In this document: positions 7,500-12,838 of the stretch, piece after piece | Position numbering within the stretch: the first letter of the stretch is position 1 | How the letters are laid out: each line of letters opens with the position of its first letter | From: Allobranchiibius sp038199265 | GTDB taxonomy: Bacteria; Actinomycetota; Actinomycetes; Actinomycetales; Dermatophilaceae | Assembly (NCBI GenBank): GCA_038199265.1 | Contig: JBBPZD010000035.1 | Coordinates: forward strand, 1-12,838 | Reading direction: 5' to 3' | DNA: 12,838 bases | Made by a program: the position numbers and the translations under genes | Notes under the pieces: generated by a model | Told to the model about the DNA's origin: nothing | The model's database searches: none | What the model saw: only the letters and a program-made list of their open reading frames with translations

Positions 7500-7726
7500 C
7501 CGGGAGTTCCCGGGGGTCGCGCCGAGCGATTCGCCCGCCCACGAATGCTCCGGTGGGTCACGGTGCCGACCTGGGACCGGGCGGTGATTTCTCCGTCGTC
7601 ACCGGCGACCCTGAGGAAGGAGCCACAGGCCCTTCGGGCACAACAGGTGGCCTGAAAGGTCCGGGTGGCACGAGTGGACGCGACGAGCAGTGGTGGCACG
7701 AACAGCGGCCGCCGCACTGGGAGTAG
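7496..7726 (+). CDS. Small protein with Trp-rich C-terminus, coupled to the ATPase
   Basis: I do not recognise this 76-aa protein. The first 60 residues are rich in Gly, Pro, Ser and Thr and probably disordered. The last 15 residues stand out: RDEQWWHEQRPPHWE, with three tryptophans and a PPHW ending, which looks like a short conserved binding motif. Its ATG overlaps the TGA of the helicase-endonuclease gene (ATGA), so it is translated by coupling and likely in fixed proportion with that protein. No signal peptide, membrane helix or cysteine is present. The hairpin at 7731 follows its stop after four bases, closing the transcript. It might be an adaptor or regulator of the ATPase; that is inference from gene order only. 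Confidence 0.7.
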   Translation: MTGSSRGSRRAIRPPTNAPVGHGADLGPGGDFSVVTGDPEEGATGPSGTTGGLKGPGGTSGRDEQWWHEQRPPHWE

Positions 7727-7730
7727 AAGA

Positions 7731-7764
7731 AATGCCCGACTGCGTAGCTGCGCGGTCGGGCATT
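7731..7764. terminator. Bidirectional terminator hairpin
   Basis: AATGCCCGAC (7731-7740) and GTCGGGCATT (7755-7764) form a perfect 10-bp stem with a 14-nt loop that can pair further inside (GCG with CGC). It lies between two convergent genes, 4 bp after the small-protein stop and 16 bp from the mscL stop. The A/T-rich outer ends give short A and T runs for both directions. Confidence 0.8.
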
Positions 7765-7780
7765 CCTCGTTGATCGGCGA

Positions 7781-8143
7781 TCAGTTCTGGCGGGCTCGCA
7801 GTTCGTCGCGGATCTGCACCAGCAGTTCCAGCTCGGTGGGGTCGGCCTCGACCTTAACGTCCCTGTTGCGGAACTCGATGGCCTTGGTGTACGGCAGCAC
7901 GATGGCGTAGTAGACGACCGCAGCAAGGATCACGAAGCTGACCAACGCGGTCAGCAAAGCGCCGACGTGAACCCCGCCCGGCGCGTAGTCGGAGAAGTTG
8001 GGGGTGCCGCCGACCTTCCCGATGAGATCCATGATCAGGTTGACCATCGCGGTGACGACTTTGGCGAACGCGGCCGCCATGATGAACGCCACTGCCAACT
8101 CGATCAGATTCCCGCGCAGCAAGAAATCTTTGAAACCGTTCAC
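7781..8143 (-). CDS. mscL: Large-conductance mechanosensitive channel MscL
   Basis: This 120-aa protein is a pentameric membrane pore that opens under membrane tension to release solutes during hypo-osmotic shock. The N-terminal amphipathic helix (MNGFKDFLLRGNLIELAVAF) and first transmembrane helix (about 14-40) carry the family pattern RGN-x2-ELAVAFI. A periplasmic loop (about 45-60) is followed by the second helix (61-85) with the usual end PYTKAIEF. A charged cytoplasmic C-terminal helix (103-118, ELELLVQIRDELRARQ) completes it. The length is slightly short of the 130-150 residues common in the family. The start is a GTG at 8143 with AAGGAG six bases upstream, a strong site. It is preceded by a 124-bp gap and probably has its own promoter. 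Confidence 0.97.
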   Translation of the reverse strand: MNGFKDFLLRGNLIELAVAFIMAAAFAKVVTAMVNLIMDLIGKVGGTPNFSDYAPGGVHVGALLTALVSFVILAAVVYYAIVLPYTKAIEFRNRDVKVEADPTELELLVQIRDELRARQN

Positions 8144-8178
8144 GACTTACTCCTTGGAAGTTGGATCAGCTCGCTTGG

Positions 8179-8184
8179 ATGTTA
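8179..8184 (-). promoter_or_regulatory. Candidate -10 element of mscL
   Basis: TAACAT on the minus strand lies 35 bp before the GTG start, giving a leader of about 29 nt that includes the AAGGAG site. The -35 region is not convincing. Confidence 0.35.
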
Positions 8185-8218
8185 GGCGATGACCTCGGTT
8201 CGAAGGGCCAGCTGTGGC

Positions 8219-8242
8219 TATCCGGAGGTGTAACTCCGCATA
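8219..8242 (-). terminator. Weak hairpin after the SAF-domain gene
   Basis: CGGAG (8223-8227) pairs with CTCCG (8234-8238) around a 6-nt loop, and TAT/ATA add three outer pairs after one mismatch. It lies 26 bp after the SAF gene stop in transcription direction and has no T tract. It may end the mtnP-SAF transcript before the mscL promoter. Confidence 0.3.
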
Positions 8243-8267
8243 CCGATCACCGCGGAATGAGGGGGAG

Positions 8268-8915
8268 TCAGCCGGCTGGACGGATGACGATGGAGAGTTG
8301 AGTACCGGCTGTCCGTGCGCCGGCCGTTGCCACAGCTATGCGTGTTGCGACTACGCCGGGCGCGCTGACCCACACTGCTCCCGTGCCGCCGTCGCTTCCC
8401 TTGGCTGTTGTCGTGACCATGAGCACCGGCAGATCCGAGCCCAGCGACGCATCGGCACCCAGCACGTCGACCCGATCGCCGGCGCCGACCAACCTGGCGA
8501 TGGTCGGGTCGCCGACAGGGACGGACACCACGACATCTCCGTCACGCACCCCCGGCCAGGTGCGACCGGTGCGCACCCTGGAGGACGTCAGTGGTTCCCC
8601 TGCCGAGATCGCGGCGGTGGTGACGGACCCGGTGCAAGCCTTCGAGCTGAGGCTGATCGGCAACGAAGCGCCGACCGGCCATGCCACCACTCGCAGGTCA
8701 GCGGCGGTCACGCGGTGCCCTGCGGGCAAATCGTGAGCAGCGACCACGACCGATTGAGACGCCGCTGCAGGGCCTTGGAACGCGCTCCATCCGATGAACC
8801 CTGCAACAAGCAGTAACCCGACACTCAGTACGCGCCGGGCACGTGCTCGACGCCAGGCTGCGGCTCGACTGTGCCCACGCCATGCCGGTGGCAACACGGC
8901 GTGAGCGCGGTTCAC
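8268..8915 (-). CDS. SAF-domain membrane-anchored protein (CpaB/RcpC-like)
   Basis: This protein of 215 aa has a basic N-terminus (RGHSRAAAWRRARARR), one membrane helix at about 29-46 (VLSVGLLLVAGFIGW), and then a SAF domain at about 54-115 with the pattern VVVAAHDLPAGHRVTAADL. A second compact region (about 120-213, including VGAGDRVDVLGAD) resembles the C-terminal half of CpaB/RcpC, the pilus-assembly proteins of Flp/Tad systems. No pilus genes are in the window, so its role remains open; single SAF proteins like this are common in actinomycetes. The GTG at 8915 overlaps the TGA of the phosphorylase gene (GTGA), which decides the start. The frame extends further upstream only through that gene. 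Confidence 0.82.
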   Translation of the reverse strand: MNRAHAVLPPAWRGHSRAAAWRRARARRVLSVGLLLVAGFIGWSAFQGPAAASQSVVVAAHDLPAGHRVTAADLRVVAWPVGASLPISLSSKACTGSVTTAAISAGEPLTSSRVRTGRTWPGVRDGDVVVSVPVGDPTIARLVGAGDRVDVLGADASLGSDLPVLMVTTTAKGSDGGTGAVWVSAPGVVATRIAVATAGARTAGTQLSIVIRPAG

Positions 8916-9742
8916 GGCAGTTCGAAGGGCAGCGCAAGGCCATCGAGGGCTCGGCGGCACCCGCAGGTGGCGTCGGCGTCCGAGACCGCCGCAGGCATCC
9001 GCCCGATGGTGTCGAGCAGGAGTGTCTTCAGCCCGCCGATATTGCTCTCGAAAGCAGCCAGGACGGCCTGGTGACTGACCGCTTCCCCGGAATCGAGCCC
9101 TGCGTCGAGGTCGGTCACCAGGCACACGGAGGTGAAACACATGGCGAGCTCACGGGCAATCGCAGCCTCGGGCATGCCGGTCATACCGACCACGCTCCAT
9201 CCGGCGGCCTGGTGCCACAGCGATTCGGCGCGAGTGGAGAAACGGGGTCCGTTGATCACGACCATCGTGCCGCCGTCGACGAGATTCAAACCTGCGGCGT
9301 CGGAAGAAAGGACTGCCGAACGCCCCTGCGGGCAATAGGGATCAGCGAGGCTGACGTGGACCACGGTTCCTGGTTCGTCGTAGATGGTCTGAGCACGACC
9401 GTAGGTACGGTCGACCACCTGATCGGGCACCACGACGGTGCCTGGACCCTGGTTGCGAATCAGCGATCCGACGGCTGCAGGCGCGAGAACCTGGCGAACG
9501 CCGACCGATCGAAGCGCCCACAGATTGGCGCGGTAGTTCAGGTGCTGCGGTGGGAACCGGTGGCCCTGCCCGTGTCGGGCCAGGAACGCGACGCGGCGCC
9601 CGCCCACGTCGCCGATCGCTATGTCGTCGGTGGGATCGCCGAACGGGGTGGTCACCTTGACGTGTTCGACGTCCTGGAGAAAAGAGTAGAACCCCGAACC
9701 GCCGATGACGCCGAGATCCGCGGGAGCTGCAGCAGTAGTCAT
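8912..9742 (-). CDS. mtnP: S-methyl-5'-thioadenosine phosphorylase
   Basis: This 276-aa cytoplasmic enzyme cleaves 5'-methylthioadenosine, the by-product of polyamine and quorum-signal synthesis, with phosphate to adenine and 5-methylthioribose-1-phosphate (methionine salvage). It shows the PNP/MTAP family motifs in order: GGSGFY (14-19), the phosphate-binding RHGQGH (56-61), NYRAN (69-73), NGPRFSTRAES (164-174) and MTGMPEAAIARE (187-198). TDLDAG (210-215) carries the two aspartates (D211, D213) that favour 6-aminopurines, so adenosine-type substrates are more likely than inosine or guanosine. The C-terminal CGCRRAL is typical. The ATG at 9742 has no Shine-Dalgarno sequence but TAGCGT six bases upstream, suggesting a leaderless transcript. 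It overlaps the SAF gene by four bases. Confidence 0.93.
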   Translation of the reverse strand: MTTAAAPADLGVIGGSGFYSFLQDVEHVKVTTPFGDPTDDIAIGDVGGRRVAFLARHGQGHRFPPQHLNYRANLWALRSVGVRQVLAPAAVGSLIRNQGPGTVVVPDQVVDRTYGRAQTIYDEPGTVVHVSLADPYCPQGRSAVLSSDAAGLNLVDGGTMVVINGPRFSTRAESLWHQAAGWSVVGMTGMPEAAIARELAMCFTSVCLVTDLDAGLDSGEAVSHQAVLAAFESNIGGLKTLLLDTIGRMPAAVSDADATCGCRRALDGLALPFELP

Positions 9743-9748
9743 GACGCC

Positions 9749-9754
9749 ACGCTA
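9749..9754 (-). promoter_or_regulatory. -10 element for leaderless transcription of mtnP
   Basis: TAGCGT on the minus strand fits TANNNT and is followed by exactly six bases and then the ATG. This puts the transcription start on the start codon. Confidence 0.45.
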
Positions 9755-9806
9755 TCGAGCCGGGCCGACACCACGAAGCGGCGTCCAGAGCGCTGTGGAT
9801 GGAGCG

Positions 9807-9825
9807 ACAGCCTCACCGAGGCTGT
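9807..9825 (-). terminator. Terminator-like hairpin after the FmdB-like gene
   Basis: ACAGCCTC (9807-9814) and GAGGCTGT (9818-9825) form a perfect 8-bp stem around a 3-nt loop, 11 bp after the stop codon of the FmdB-like gene. There is no T tract, as is common for actinomycete terminators. It would separate this gene from mtnP. Confidence 0.6.
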
Positions 9826-9836
9826 GGAGAACGCGA

Positions 9837-10241
9837 TCAGGAGGCGGGTATGGACTTCGCGCCACTCGAGGCGGAAGCAGGCGACTTCGCGGCGGTCGAG
9901 CTCTTCGAGTCCGACTTCGAGGCCGAACCGGTGCTGGTCGAGGAGGAGTCCTTCGACGGTGCCGACTCGGGCTTGGATTCACTGGACGTAGTGTCCGAGG
10001 ACTTGGAATCGGCCGAGGTCGAGGACCCCGCCGGATCGGCCTTGCTCGACTTCTTCGCATCGGCGTCGCGGCTGTCGTTGCGGTAGAAACCGGATCCCTT
10101 GAAGACCACGCCGACCGAACCCCACACCTTGCGCAGCTTGCCGCTGCACTCGGGGCAGACCGTCAGGGCGTCGTCGGTGAAAGCCTGCGAGATGTCGAAT
10201 GCGTGGCCGCAGTCCTTGCACGTGTACGAGTAGGTGGGCAC
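9837..10241 (-). CDS. FmdB-like zinc ribbon protein with long Ser-rich tail
   Basis: This protein of 134 aa begins MPTYSYTCKDCGHAFD, the standard start of the FmdB regulatory-protein family. Its zinc ribbon uses C8, C11, C29 and C32 (CKDC and CPEC). The conserved segment KVWGSVGVVFKGSGFYRND (38-56) follows. Residues 58-134 form a low-complexity tail of Ser, Lys, Asp, Ala and Thr that looks disordered. The family is widespread but its function is poorly defined; the name comes from a gene near amide-degradation operons, and the presence of a zinc ribbon suggests nucleic-acid or protein binding. The GTG at 10241 gives the family's usual N-terminus; a TTG at 10250 would add three residues. The gene follows the antiporter after 34 bp, with a TACACT hexamer in the gap. 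Confidence 0.85.
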   Translation of the reverse strand: MPTYSYTCKDCGHAFDISQAFTDDALTVCPECSGKLRKVWGSVGVVFKGSGFYRNDSRDADAKKSSKADPAGSSTSADSKSSDTTSSESKPESAPSKDSSSTSTGSASKSDSKSSTAAKSPASASSGAKSIPAS

Positions 10242-10249
10242 GGGCGCCA

Positions 10250-10255
10250 AGTGTA
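10250..10255 (-). promoter_or_regulatory. Candidate -10 element of the FmdB-like gene
   Basis: TACACT fits TANNNT and lies eight bases before the GTG at 10241, giving a leader of at most about two bases. No Shine-Dalgarno sequence is present. Confidence 0.4.
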
Positions 10256-10275
10256 GGACGCCCCAGGTGCACCAG

Positions 10276-11817
10276 CTACGGCGACTTCGAAGTGTGGGCG
10301 GTCCACCCGGCGAGTCGCCCGTCGTCGCTCACGGCCTCGATCCTCGTGATGACAGCCGATCGGGCGCTGCTCGTGGTCACCATGAGCAGTTGATCACCGT
10401 GTCTCAAGACGGTGCGACGATCGGGCACGAAACTACTGTCTCCGCGCACGATCATCGTGATGTTGGCACCTACCGGCAGCCGTAGTTCGTGCAGTTCGAC
10501 ACCGTGCAGGCGGGAGGTAGGGCCCACCCGCACCTGCAGCATCTCGGCCTGCAGGTCTTCCAGTGGAGTCGATTCGACCTGTACGTCCATAGCCAGAGAG
10601 TCGTCGATCAGGCCCAGTCGTCGGCCCAGCGCGGGCAGTGTCGGTGCCTGCAACAGGGTGAACATCACGACGAGTACGAAGACCAGGTCGAAGATCCACT
10701 CGGTGTTCGGCGTCTTCAACGTCAACGGGACGGTCGCGAGCACCACGGGCACCGCGCCCCGCAGGCCCGCCCACGAGAGGAACACGCGCTCGCGCCATCG
10801 GAACCCGAACCAAGGGGTACTGGCCAGGATGGATGCCGGTCTGGCCACCAACAGCAGCACCAGCCCGATCACGAGAGCGGGCAGGATCTGGGCACCGAGG
10901 CGCGAGGGTGAGGCGAGCAGCCCGAGCAGGACGAAGAGACCGATCTGCGCAAGCCAACCGAGCGCCTGCCCGAAGCCGAGGGTCGCGGACCGGTGCGGCA
11001 GCTGCAGGTTGCCCAACACGAGCGCAGTCAGATAACAGGCGATGAAGCCGCTGGTGTGCAGCAGCGTCGCCCCCGCGTAGGACAGCACACAGATCGCCAC
11101 GACGCCGATCGAGAACAGTCCGGACGAACCGACTCCGGCGCGTTTGATCACCTGCCCGAGCCCCCACCCGATACCCAGTCCGATGATCGACCCGCCGGCG
11201 AGTTCGAACACCGCGATGAGCACCACGACCCACCACGCGCTGCCGGGCTGACCGGGAGTTGCCGCTTCGGCGAGCGCGACGACGATCAGCACCACGGGCG
11301 CGTCGTTGAACCCGGACTCTGCCTCCAGCACTCCACTGAGCTTCGCCGGCAGGGGCACGTTGCGCAGCACCGAGAAGACGGCCGCTGCGTCGGTGGAAGA
11401 GACGACGGCGCCGAGCAGGAAGCCGATCTGCCACGACACGTGCAGCAGATAGTGGGACGCGACCCCCACGATCGAGATCGACACCAGTACCCCGACGGTC
11501 GACAACATGGCGGCGGCCGGCACTGAGTCCTTGATGGTGGACCACCGGGTCGACAGACCGCCCTCGGTGAGGATGAGCACGAGCGCCGCGTAGCCGAGCA
11601 CCCGTGTCAGGGTCGGATCGTCGAACTCGACACCGAAGCCGACCTCGCCGACGACGGCACCGATACCCAGGTACAACAGCAGGGACGGCAGGCCGGACCG
11701 GTTGGCGAGCCGCACTGCTGCCACCGAGACGAGTAACACCACGGACCCCACGAGCAGCGCGATGGCCAGGTCGTCGGTTCCGAAGCTGCTCGCTACGGAA
11801 CCTGCTGCCATCAGCAC
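10276..11817 (-). CDS. CPA1-type potassium/proton antiporter with RCK_C domain (NhaP2/CvrA-like)
   Basis: This protein of 513 aa exchanges monovalent cations (K+ or Na+) for protons across the cytoplasmic membrane. The first ~395 residues contain about twelve hydrophobic helices. Family signatures are SSTDAAAVFS (140-149), ESGFNDAPVV with the ion-site Asn171-Asp172 (167-176), and SWAGLRGAVPVVLATVPL (348-365). Residues about 420-495 form a cytosolic TrkA_C/RCK_C domain (VGPTSRLHGVELHELRLPVG and RHGDQLLMVTT), as in NhaP2/CvrA K+/H+ antiporters, where such domains sense ligands. AAGGAG precedes both the GTG at 11817 (4 nt away) and an ATG at 11811 (10 nt away), so two residues are uncertain. It lies 28 bp after the cyclo-ligase gene on the same strand and is likely in its transcript. 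K+ versus Na+ preference is not readable from the sequence. Confidence 0.93.
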   Translation of the reverse strand: MLMAAGSVASSFGTDDLAIALLVGSVVLLVSVAAVRLANRSGLPSLLLYLGIGAVVGEVGFGVEFDDPTLTRVLGYAALVLILTEGGLSTRWSTIKDSVPAAAMLSTVGVLVSISIVGVASHYLLHVSWQIGFLLGAVVSSTDAAAVFSVLRNVPLPAKLSGVLEAESGFNDAPVVLIVVALAEAATPGQPGSAWWVVVLIAVFELAGGSIIGLGIGWGLGQVIKRAGVGSSGLFSIGVVAICVLSYAGATLLHTSGFIACYLTALVLGNLQLPHRSATLGFGQALGWLAQIGLFVLLGLLASPSRLGAQILPALVIGLVLLLVARPASILASTPWFGFRWRERVFLSWAGLRGAVPVVLATVPLTLKTPNTEWIFDLVFVLVVMFTLLQAPTLPALGRRLGLIDDSLAMDVQVESTPLEDLQAEMLQVRVGPTSRLHGVELHELRLPVGANITMIVRGDSSFVPDRRTVLRHGDQLLMVTTSSARSAVITRIEAVSDDGRLAGWTAHTSKSP

Positions 11818-11845
11818 AGTGCTCCTTCTACGGGGGATCGATCGG

Positions 11846-12412
11846 TCAGTATTTCAGGTGCAGCAGTCCTGCGCGTGGCGTGATCACGGCATCGACGCCG
11901 AGGTCGTGCGACTCACTGGGGACGACGTCGACCAGTTCGTCGTCGTAGACCAGAGCAATCGTGAGAGTGCCGGGGGAGCGGCGGGCCAGAGCGCGGTCGT
12001 AGCTACCCCCGCCCTGCCCGAGCCGCAGGCCGTGGCGGTCGATGGCCAACGCCGGCACGATCACCAACCCGGCCAGCCCGATGCGGTCGGTGCCGTGATC
12101 GCGGCTGATCTCACCGCCCCCGCCGTCCCCGTCGAAGGACCGCCAGGCGAGGTCCTTGTCGGGGAGCAGGATCGGCAGCATCAGCTGCCAGCCGAGGCCT
12201 CGGAGCAACGCTGCGGCCTGGTCGGTAGGCGGTTCAGTCGGTAGGGAGGTGTAGACAGCGGCGTGTCCGACGGGCAGACCGGCGGCTGTGGCTGCGAGGT
12301 GGCGGGCGAGCGCAGCCCCGTCGGCGGCTCGCTGCCGTGGATCCCGCATCCGTCGTGCTGCCCGGATCTGCGCCCGCGCCGCTCGCTTGTCCTGCGGAAT
12401 GTCATGCCACAT
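11846..12412 (-). CDS. 5-formyltetrahydrofolate cyclo-ligase
   Basis: This 188-aa cytoplasmic enzyme converts 5-formyltetrahydrofolate with ATP to 5,10-methenyltetrahydrofolate, returning a storage folate to one-carbon metabolism. Family features: a basic N-terminal helix (QDKRAARAQIRAARR), YTSLPTEPPTD (54-64), the nucleotide loop PALAIDRHGLRLGQGGGSYDR (120-140) with Ser in place of the first Tyr of the usual GGGYYDR, and HDLGVDAVITPR (169-180) near the end. The ATG at 12412 gives a normal length; a longer open frame to the right crosses the divergent galU gene and is rejected. CACACT seven bases upstream may be a -10 for a nearly leaderless transcript. It faces galU across a 78-bp gap, a pairing common in actinomycetes. 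Confidence 0.9.
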   Translation of the reverse strand: MWHDIPQDKRAARAQIRAARRMRDPRQRAADGAALARHLAATAAGLPVGHAAVYTSLPTEPPTDQAAALLRGLGWQLMLPILLPDKDLAWRSFDGDGGGGEISRDHGTDRIGLAGLVIVPALAIDRHGLRLGQGGGSYDRALARRSPGTLTIALVYDDELVDVVPSESHDLGVDAVITPRAGLLHLKY

Positions 12413-12478
12413 GCGACCCAGTGTGCCGTCCGGGTCGGTACCGCTGAGTGGGCCGCCTGCGCGGTGGCGTCCAACGGA

Positions 12479-12484
12479 TAACCT
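12479..12484 (+). promoter_or_regulatory. -10 element for leaderless transcription of galU
   Basis: TAACCT is followed by exactly six bases and then the ATG of galU at 12491. No Shine-Dalgarno sequence is seen. The hexamer and spacing are identical to those at the large ATPase gene. Confidence 0.55.
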
Positions 12485-12490
12485 TCCGCC

Positions 12491-12838
12491 ATGACGGCTC
12501 CGAAGAACTCCGATGTGCACAAGGCAGTGATCCCCGCGGCGGGGTTGGGAACCCGCTTCCTGCCCGCGACCAAGGCCATCCCCAAGGAAATGCTGCCGGT
12601 CGTGGACAAGCCCGCGATCCAGTACGTCGTCGAAGAGGCCATTCGGGCCGGGTGCGACAACATCCTGACGATCACCGGCCGTAACAAGGTTGCGATGGAG
12701 AACCACTTCGACCGGCACTGGGAGCTGGAGCAGGCGCTGGAGAAGAAGGGGGACGCCCTTCGACTGGACCGGGTCCGTAAGTCGGCCAACCTCGGCAACG
12801 TGCACTTCATCCGCCAGGGTGAACCGCTCGGTCTGGGC
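12491..12838 (+). CDS. galU: UTP--glucose-1-phosphate uridylyltransferase, N-terminal part
   Basis: The first 116 residues of GalU, which makes UDP-glucose from UTP and glucose-1-phosphate for cell-envelope and glycan synthesis. The nucleotide-binding start KAVIPAAGLGTRFLPATKAI (11-30) and PKEMLPVVDKPAIQYVVEEA (31-50) are diagnostic of bacterial GalU. ITGRNKVAMENHFD (61-74) follows, where GRNK is the standard family motif. The reading frame is open to the window edge, so the C-terminal part (about 60% of a protein usually near 300 residues) is outside. The ATG at 12491 is supported by leaderless -10 spacing. It is transcribed divergently from the cyclo-ligase gene. Confidence 0.96.
   Translation, partial: MTAPKNSDVHKAVIPAAGLGTRFLPATKAIPKEMLPVVDKPAIQYVVEEAIRAGCDNILTITGRNKVAMENHFDRHWELEQALEKKGDALRLDRVRKSANLGNVHFIRQGEPLGLG

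Noticed and set aside
8843..9991. Plus-strand open frame of 382 codons opposite mtnP
   Set aside because: It lies antisense to a well-supported phosphorylase with full motifs and runs on into the FmdB-like gene; no protein family is recognisable.
9799..10086. Plus-strand acidic 95-codon frame
   Set aside because: It is the complement of the Ser-rich tail of the zinc ribbon protein; its acidic composition is a by-product of the Ser/Asp codons on the other strand.
12413..12805. N-terminal extension of the folate cyclo-ligase
   Set aside because: It would run antisense through the conserved start of galU; the family length is satisfied from the ATG at 12412.

Overview
The window is GC-rich chromosomal DNA of an actinomycete (Actinomycetota). 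The evidence is the high-GC third codon positions, the GTG starts, and a set of housekeeping genes often found together in these bacteria: galU, 5-formyltetrahydrofolate cyclo-ligase, an FmdB-type zinc ribbon protein, a SAF-domain protein and mscL. Several start codons sit exactly six bases behind a TANNNT hexamer, which is the actinobacterial leaderless arrangement. The genus cannot be named from the sequence alone.

Left end (1-1480): a small excisionase-like HTH gene overlaps a complete tyrosine integrase gene by four bases. The integrase is read towards the 3' end of a tRNA-Arg(CCU) gene on the opposite strand and stops 17 bp short of it. This is the usual right end of an element (prophage or actinobacterial integrative conjugative element) inserted into the tRNA 3' end. 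The rest of the element would lie to the left, outside the window. A 12/13-base direct repeat spaced by 33 bp lies between the integrase end and the tRNA.

Middle (1481-7770): a four-helix membrane protein of unknown function converges on an AI-2E family (PerM-like) permease. Divergent from the permease is a large gene of about 1254 aa. It has a DUF4011-like N-terminus, a superfamily 1 helicase/ATPase core with an intact Walker A but eroded motifs II and III, and a C-terminal Vsr/MTES_1575-like endonuclease domain. A 76-aa protein with a Trp-rich C-terminus overlaps its stop codon (ATGA). A perfect 10-bp hairpin separates this pair from convergent mscL.

Right end (7781-12838): on the minus strand, in transcription order, are 5-FTHF cyclo-ligase, a CPA1-type cation/proton antiporter with a C-terminal RCK_C domain, the FmdB-like protein, S-methyl-5'-thioadenosine phosphorylase overlapping a SAF-domain membrane protein, and mscL. 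The first two form one unit; -10 elements or hairpins separate the later ones. galU starts divergently at the far right and runs off the window.

The most interesting items are the degenerate helicase-endonuclease with its coupled small partner, the tRNA-integrated element end with possible arm-type repeats, and the recurrent leaderless promoter-start pattern. No CRISPR array, IS element or rRNA was seen.
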